Origin: Coneutiohabitans sp964457925
GTDB lineage: Bacteria > Zhuqueibacterota > Zhuqueibacteria > Zhuqueibacterales > Zhuqueibacteraceae
Assembly (NCBI GenBank): GCA_964457925.1
Contig: CAYWGH010000006.1
Coordinates: 124,001 to 188,000, forward strand
Length of the DNA: 64,000 nucleotides
Direction: 5' to 3'
Shown: positions 59,417 through 64,000 of the stretch, piece after piece
Layout: each line of letters begins with the position of its first letter
How positions within the stretch are numbered: the first letter of the stretch is position 1
Notes under the pieces: model-generated
The model's database searches: none
Seen by the model: only the letters and a program-made list of their open reading frames with translations
Told to the model about the DNA's origin: nothing
Made by a program: the position numbers and the translations under genes

Positions 59417-61999
59417 CTATCTCACCAGCACCATCTTTTTTTGCACGCTTTGATCCCCTGCTTGCAAACGAACCCAATAAATTCCGCTCCTCTGGCCTTC
59501 GCCATTAAACCAAACCTGATAGCTGCCCGCAGGTTTCCGCTCATTCACCAGCGTGGCCACGTTTCTGCCGAGCACGTCAAAGACCATCAACTGAACAAAC
59601 GTCTCGCGATTCACAGAATATTGAATGGCCGTTGCCGGATTAAACGGATTCGGATAATTCTGCTGCAAGCTGAACGCAAGCGGAGGCGCAGGCGAGGGCG
59701 AAGCAACGTTCGTCAACGCCGACAAATCGAGCGTGTACATCGAGCGGCCGTGCGTGCCCGCAACCAGCAGGCGGTCGGGCGCGTGAATGGCAAAATCATA
59801 TACCGAAACCATGGGCAATCCCCGGCCGAGCGCATGCCATGTTTTGCCGTAATCCGGTGAATAATACGCGCTGACATCGGCGCCGACATAGAGAAAGCTC
59901 GGATAATCAGGATCAACGGCGATGGTATTTAGCGGCGTGTCCGGAAGGCCAAAGCTAATGTCTTCCCACGTCAACCCCATATCCGTCGTGCGAAAAACAT
60001 GCGGCTGCGGCGAAGTCCAGCGCAAACCCGAAAACGTGACGTAGGCAATGTTTTCATCCGTCGGGTCAACTGCCACGCGGGTGACCCAGCGTTCCGGCAA
60101 ACTCTCCGAAATCTCGCGCCAGGTCAAGCCGCTGTCAGAAGTCACCCACACATGGCTGTCGTCCGTGCCCGCATAAATGACGTTGGAATTGCTCGGCGCA
60201 ACCGCGATTGTGGTCACCGTGCCCAAACGCGATCCCGGTTCACTCGCTGTGAGATCGCCGCTGATCGCCCTCCAAAAATTTGCGCCGTCGACCGTGCGAT
60301 AGACGCGATTTGTGCCGTAATACAAGACATTGCTGTCGTTGGGATCCATCACCACTGGCGTGGCCCAGTTGCGCGGCTCGCTGTTAAAATTAATGCCGTT
60401 CAACGCGCTGACAAAAGAGGCGCCGCCATCGGTCGATTTACCTAAAAAACCGTTTTGTGATTCGGCATAGATAATGTTTGGATTATTGGGATCAACAATC
60501 ACATAAAAACCGTCGCCGCCGAAAATTTCCTCCCAATCATCCAAGCCGCCGGTGTGCGTGCGCAACGTGCCGTTGTCTTGGGTGCCGCCGAGCAAATGCT
60601 GTGAATTGCTGGGATCAACGGTAATCTGATAAAACTGTGTCACCGGCAAGGCTTTGACTTTTTTCCACACCAAACCGCCATCGCTCGAAATATCAATGCC
60701 GCCATCATGGCCGGCAATCAAATGTTGCGCATCAAAGGGATTGAACGCCAGCGCATGATGATCGACGTGTGACACGGAAGCCGTGCGCCAAGTACTGCCG
60801 CCGTTACTGGAAATCTGTAACGTCAAGTCCAGCACATAAACCTGCTCCGGATTTTCGGGATGCACCCGCACGTTGCCGAAATACCAGCTAAAATTCGCGA
60901 ACCCGCCGCGCAAGCGATTGTTGGGATCGGTTCGCTGCCAAAAATTGCCGCCGTCACGCGTGCGGTAAAGACTGTCATAGGTATAGCCCGAATTGGTATA
61001 AAGCGCGTAAAGATGATCCGGCTGAGTGGCGCAAATCGCCAGCCCGATGCGGCCAATATCGTTGCGGAAATCGGGCAGCCCATTCACCGCGCCGAGCCGC
61101 TGCCAGGTGTCTCCGCCGTCCGTGCTGCGATAAATGCCGCTCGAGGCGCCGTAAAGGTGCGTGTTGAATTTCGGCGGGCGCACGCGTTCCCACGCTGCGG
61201 CAAACAGAATAGCAGGATTTTGTGGGTTGATAACAAGATCGATCACGCCCGTCGAGTCGTTAATGAACAAAACTTTTCGCCAATTTTGGCCGCCGTTATC
61301 GCTGCGATAAACGCCGCGATCGCTGTCGGTGGCGAAATAATTTCCAATCGCCGCCACAAACACGCGATTGGAATTTGTGGGATCGATGACAATTCGCCCG
61401 ATCGAGGTCGTCTCTTCCAAACCTATGAGTTGCCATGTCTCCCCGCCGTCGGTTGATTTAAAGACGCCGCCGCCCGGGAAATTGTTGTGGCCGCCGTTCG
61501 CCTCGCCGGTCCCGGCGTAAATCGTTTGAGGATGGTTCGGATCAACAGCCAAATCGCCGATCGGCAACACCGCTTGTTCATCAAACACCGGCTGCCAGGT
61601 TTCCCCGGCGTCTACCGATTTGAACACGCCGCCGGTAGCCGCGCCCGCGTAAATGATGCTCGGATCAACGGGATTGAATTCGATGTCGCTAATACGACCG
61701 CCGATGTTCGCCGGCCCGGCGAATTGCCACTGGGCCGTGACGCTGCTCGGCTTTTGCAATGCGCGCATGTGTTGCGCTTGCCGCAACGCCTCAAGATGCG
61801 CTGTTTTGTCCGCCCTGCCGTAGGGGAATGTGCGCTGCAACCAGGCCCAATCTGAGGGATAGGTTTTGGCGTTGAGCCGTTCTGACGCCGCAGCAACAGA
61901 CGTTGCCGATTGGCTCCCGGCCGAGGTTATCCAATAAAATAAACAAAACAAACCGGCAAGCACCAATGGCGGCAGAATGTTTTTGTGAAACTCTCGCAT
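59417..61999 (-). CDS. Secreted beta-propeller (BNR/VPS10-like) protein with type IX sorting domain
   Basis: 860 residues, signal peptide at the N-terminus (LVLAGLFCLFYWITSAGSQS). The body repeats a pattern of about 50 residues with the Asp-box form (S-x-D-x-G-x-T-W): SVDAGETWQPVFD, STDGGETWQLIG, SDNGGQNWRKVL, STDGGDTWQRLG, SDSGLTWREIS, and others, giving two beta-propellers like VPS10/sortilin or glycosidase BNR repeats. Its C-terminus is FSLQQNYPNPFNPATAIQYS then a beta domain ending KKMVLVR, the type A sorting signal. No catalytic sialidase residues are evident; it may bind glycans or proteins outside the cell. Confidence 0.9.
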   Translation of the reverse strand: MREFHKNILPPLVLAGLFCLFYWITSAGSQSATSVAAASERLNAKTYPSDWAWLQRTFPYGRADKTAHLEALRQAQHMRALQKPSSVTAQWQFAGPANIGGRISDIEFNPVDPSIIYAGAATGGVFKSVDAGETWQPVFDEQAVLPIGDLAVDPNHPQTIYAGTGEANGGHNNFPGGGVFKSTDGGETWQLIGLEETTSIGRIVIDPTNSNRVFVAAIGNYFATDSDRGVYRSDNGGQNWRKVLFINDSTGVIDLVINPQNPAILFAAAWERVRPPKFNTHLYGASSGIYRSTDGGDTWQRLGAVNGLPDFRNDIGRIGLAICATQPDHLYALYTNSGYTYDSLYRTRDGGNFWQRTDPNNRLRGGFANFSWYFGNVRVHPENPEQVYVLDLTLQISSNGGSTWRTASVSHVDHHALAFNPFDAQHLIAGHDGGIDISSDGGLVWKKVKALPVTQFYQITVDPSNSQHLLGGTQDNGTLRTHTGGLDDWEEIFGGDGFYVIVDPNNPNIIYAESQNGFLGKSTDGGASFVSALNGINFNSEPRNWATPVVMDPNDSNVLYYGTNRVYRTVDGANFWRAISGDLTASEPGSRLGTVTTIAVAPSNSNVIYAGTDDSHVWVTSDSGLTWREISESLPERWVTRVAVDPTDENIAYVTFSGLRWTSPQPHVFRTTDMGLTWEDISFGLPDTPLNTIAVDPDYPSFLYVGADVSAYYSPDYGKTWHALGRGLPMVSVYDFAIHAPDRLLVAGTHGRSMYTLDLSALTNVASPSPAPPLAFSLQQNYPNPFNPATAIQYSVNRETFVQLMVFDVLGRNVATLVNERKPAGSYQVWFNGEGQRSGIYWVRLQAGDQSVQKKMVLVR

Positions 62000-62667
62000 G
62001 CAGAATCTCCAGAGCGATCGCCTTGTCGCTTTAAGTTGGTGAGTCCCTCATCATTGTTGTGTGGCAGCGGCGCGTGCGGTTCGATTGAAAGTGCGTCGCC
62101 CGCGAACGGCTGAACCGGTCGAACCCTTGATGAAGCCTCGGGAAAACGCGGGGATCTTGTGACGATGGGACCAGCACGGCATTTTCACAGGATGCCAGCA
62201 CCGCTGCCAGAATATCGAAGGAGGGATTTAATTTTCAAGGTAAACTCGTTATGCGATTAGCTTTTCAAACACTGAATAACGTTCTAACTTTTTTCATCCT
62301 CGGATTTCAGCTTGCCTAAAATCTGGTGCAGGGTTTAAGATGCAAAACAGGAGTTTACACGCGAAACCTCTTCCAAAAACAAAGTCGATCACACCTGCTC
62401 CAACGTTTGTTGCTTGGTGTTATTGTAGCAGAAAAAAGTTAAAAGGCAAGACTGGAAATGATGAAAATTTCTCAACTCGTGCAAACCATTTGATCTACCG
62501 ATTGTCTGAGCCAGAAGACCGTCGCAAGCGAAACGGCCGGCGAGCAATTATCGTTGATGCGAATCTGGATTTTTCATCGTCATGGCGCAGCAGAGAAACC
62601 TTCGGTTACTTCAAGCCGTAACAAAGGCCAAATCTATTCAAGTAAAATCAGCCAGGAGGAAAACGGC
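62000..62667. other. 668-base divergent control region
   Basis: The two flanking genes diverge. I find no convincing gene; a 93-codon frame at 62340-62621 is not recognisable. A candidate minus-strand promoter is listed separately at 62422-62449. Ribosome sites GGAG (before 61999) and AGGAGGA (before 62668) close the region. Confidence 0.5.
62422..62449 (-). promoter_or_regulatory. Candidate promoter of the beta-propeller gene
   Basis: On the minus strand TTGCCT (62449-62444), 16 bases, TACAAT (62427-62422). It would leave a 420-base leader, so a nearer promoter may exist. Confidence 0.4.
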
Positions 62668-63660
62668 ATGCAATGTTTCAAACGCGTTTTTGTCATAAGC
62701 TTGTTTGCATTTTGTTCGATTGCGCCGATGGCGGCGACCGCGCAAGAAGAACGCACGGAAAAGTCATTCTCCGTCACGCCGGGCGGTTGGGTGGAATTGC
62801 GTGCAGATTTCGGCTCAGTGGATGTCCGTTCATGGCCGCAAAATGAAGTCAAAGTCGAAGTGGTCAAATGGGTGGAAGGCCGTTCGCGCCGCAGCGCGAG
62901 TGAGTTGTTCAAGGATTACGAAATCACCTTCGATCAAACCTCACGGGGCGTTTCCATCGTGGCAAAGATGTACGGCGGCAGCCAACGCTGGTGGCGCAGC
63001 AATGACGGCCTGCAAGTCGAGTTTCGGTTGACTGTGCCGCAAAAGTACAATCTTGATTTGAATACCTCCGGCGGCAGCATTTCCGTTGACAATCTCACCG
63101 GCGAGGCGCGCGTGAAAACCAGCGGCGGCTCGCTTTCGTTGGGCCGCATCGAAGGCCCGATCGAGGCGCGCACCAGCGGCGGCAGCATTGATTTGCAGCA
63201 GGCCAAGGGCCGGTTGATCGCGCAAACCAGCGGCGGCGGCATCACGGTCGGCGAGGTCGATGGCGACGTTGACGTGGAAACCTCGGGCGGCTCAATCAAC
63301 GTTGATGGCGCCACCGGTAATCTGCGTGCGCATACTTCCGGCGGCGGCATTTCACTGCGGCGCTTACACGGTTCCGTCGATGCCAGCACTTCCGGCGGCT
63401 CGCTCAGCGCCGAGTTGTTGGAGCAGTTCGAGGCGCCTTGTGAGCTTTCCACCTCCGGCGGCGGGATTGTGGTTTATCTCGCATCAGGCATCAAAGCGGA
63501 TATTGATGCGCGGACGTCGGGGGGAGACGTGGAAAGCGATTTGCCCATCACTGTGCAGGGATCGATTGGCGAGGGAAAACTTCAGGGCAAGCTTAACGGC
63601 GGCGGGCCGTTGCTGACCTTGCGCACCAGCGGCGGCGATATACGGTTGCGTAGTCGATAA
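62668..63660 (+). CDS. DUF4097-family beta-repeat protein, secreted
   Basis: 330 residues from ATG 62668 (AGGAGGA seven bases upstream; an ORF start at 62554 is less likely). Signal peptide ends APMAATAQ. The middle consists of about ten TSGG motifs spaced 18 to 20 residues (NTSGGSISVDNLTGEARVKT, ETSGGSINVDGATGNLRAHT), a right-handed beta-helix of the DUF4097/adhesin type. The pattern is regular: each turn has the form SGG-x-I/L followed by a short loop. Members are often envelope- or stress-associated; function here is unknown. Terminator follows. Confidence 0.88.
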   Translation: MQCFKRVFVISLFAFCSIAPMAATAQEERTEKSFSVTPGGWVELRADFGSVDVRSWPQNEVKVEVVKWVEGRSRRSASELFKDYEITFDQTSRGVSIVAKMYGGSQRWWRSNDGLQVEFRLTVPQKYNLDLNTSGGSISVDNLTGEARVKTSGGSLSLGRIEGPIEARTSGGSIDLQQAKGRLIAQTSGGGITVGEVDGDVDVETSGGSINVDGATGNLRAHTSGGGISLRRLHGSVDASTSGGSLSAELLEQFEAPCELSTSGGGIVVYLASGIKADIDARTSGGDVESDLPITVQGSIGEGKLQGKLNGGGPLLTLRTSGGDIRLRSR

Positions 63661-63677
63661 AGGTATTGATTGAAACG

Positions 63678-63709
63678 AAAAAGCCGGAGGAAAAATTCTT
63701 CGGCTTTTT
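63678..63709. terminator. Bidirectional Rho-independent terminator
   Basis: AAAAAGCCG (63678-63686) pairs with CGGCTTTTT (63701-63709), loop GAGGAAAAATTCTT. A-tract on one side and T-tract on the other serve both the DUF4097 gene and the converging parE relic. Confidence 0.8.
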
Positions 63710-64000
63710 CATTTGAGCAAAAACAAGGGGCTTTCACTACCCAAAAGTTGAGCGCCGTGAAGGATCCGCATCACCCACACCGCGTCAGCGATTATGCAAA
63801 AAATAATGCGGTATCGTTTTACGAGCAAATGCCTATACTCATATTTTCTTTCAATTTTTTCCGGGATTTTGGCGCAACGTTGGGGGTAACCATTTTAGCG
63901 TTTGCACTTTCTGCCGGAGTTTGTAAAAAACTTTGCCGCCGCCCTCGGGTTATCTTTTGCGATTTAAGAGTAGATTCTTACAAAATCCTTTTCCGCGGCT
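63709..64000 (-). pseudogene. ParE-type toxin relic, 5' end beyond the window
   Basis: Not an open frame now. The last part reads AKIPEKIERKYEYRHLLVKR, YRIIFCIIADAVWVMRILHG and ends at 63709: the strands and conserved R-Y-R-I-x-F of a ParE/RelE toxin. Upstream, an extra T in the T6 run near 63930 brings back KLRQKVQTLKWLP, and one C less in a C5 run near 63881 restores QRCAKIPEK. Further upstream a TAA interrupts YS-x-IAKDNPRAAAKFF. Three lesions make this a pseudogene. Its antitoxin would lie outside the window. Confidence 0.7.

Noticed and set aside
62340..62621. 93-codon plus-strand frame
   Set aside because: Odd composition, no ribosome site and no domain; probably part of the divergent control region.

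Overview
The window is a 64 kb chromosomal piece of a Gram-negative bacterium, most likely from the FCB side of the tree (candidate division KSB1, Calditrichota or a relative). The main evidence is two large secreted proteins, at 44471-47332 and 59417-61999, that end in the QNYPNPFNP-type C-terminal sorting domain linked to type IX secretion. The gene order secA-smg-topA-xerC-hpf-hprK, a SecA enlarged to about 1060 residues and lipoprotein and beta-barrel signals fit the same placement. Base composition is moderately GC-rich and even. I see no rRNA, tRNA, CRISPR array, phage or complete insertion sequence.

Layout. 1-6.6 kb (minus strand): envelope genes, namely an outer-membrane-like protein, a ZIP metal transporter, a DUF4159 protein with a frameshift, a membrane-anchored unknown, two L,D-transpeptidases and a helical lipoprotein. 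7-16.7 kb (minus): housekeeping genes hprK, hpf, xerC, topA, smg, secA and nusB. 16.7-30.6 kb (minus): a CoA-thioester catabolic region with two acyl-CoA dehydrogenases, 3-hydroxyacyl-CoA dehydrogenase, thiolase, enoyl-CoA hydratase, an AtuA-like protein encoded as two separate pieces, a GlmU-like nucleotidyltransferase and an acyl-CoA carboxylase beta subunit. 27.4-33.8 kb: a small-gene accessory zone of mostly broken toxin-antitoxin-type genes, with two copies of a 121-122 bp hairpin element (MITE-like), next to recJ. 34-41.3 kb: ddl, a GAF histidine kinase, a kinase relic, a serine hydrolase and a glycerophosphodiesterase on the plus strand, with a DUF4900-like protein between them on the minus strand. 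41.3-47.3 kb (minus): a DECR-like reductase, a GYF-MinD ATPase, a cell-wall amidase and a secreted amylase-family enzyme. 47.5-54.2 kb: an alkyltransferase-like protein, a DMT exporter, and a sulfur-carrier cysteine biosynthesis operon (CysM, JAMM protease, CysO-like carrier, MoeB-rhodanese). 54.4-64 kb: an ABC exporter pair, a CNNM-type CBS protein, purE-purK, a beta-propeller secreted protein, a DUF4097 adhesin-like protein and a degraded parE at the window end.

The strongest unusual signal is the number of decayed small toxin-antitoxin-like loci that automatic gene calls miss. They are a RelB relic touching the secA stop, an MNT/HEPN fusion with an in-frame TAG, a HicB-like gene with two frameshifts, a RelE toxin with an intact frame whose antitoxin carries an in-frame TAA, a DUF4160/DUF2442 relic whose 3' end is cut by a MITE, and a ParE relic at 64 kb. 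Long housekeeping genes in the same window are intact, so these lesions look like real decay and not only base-calling error, although several indels sit in homopolymers. Other points of interest are the complete thiocarboxylate cysteine pathway behind a near-consensus promoter and long leader, and a DUF4398-like helical module shared by an L,D-transpeptidase and the neighbouring lipoprotein.
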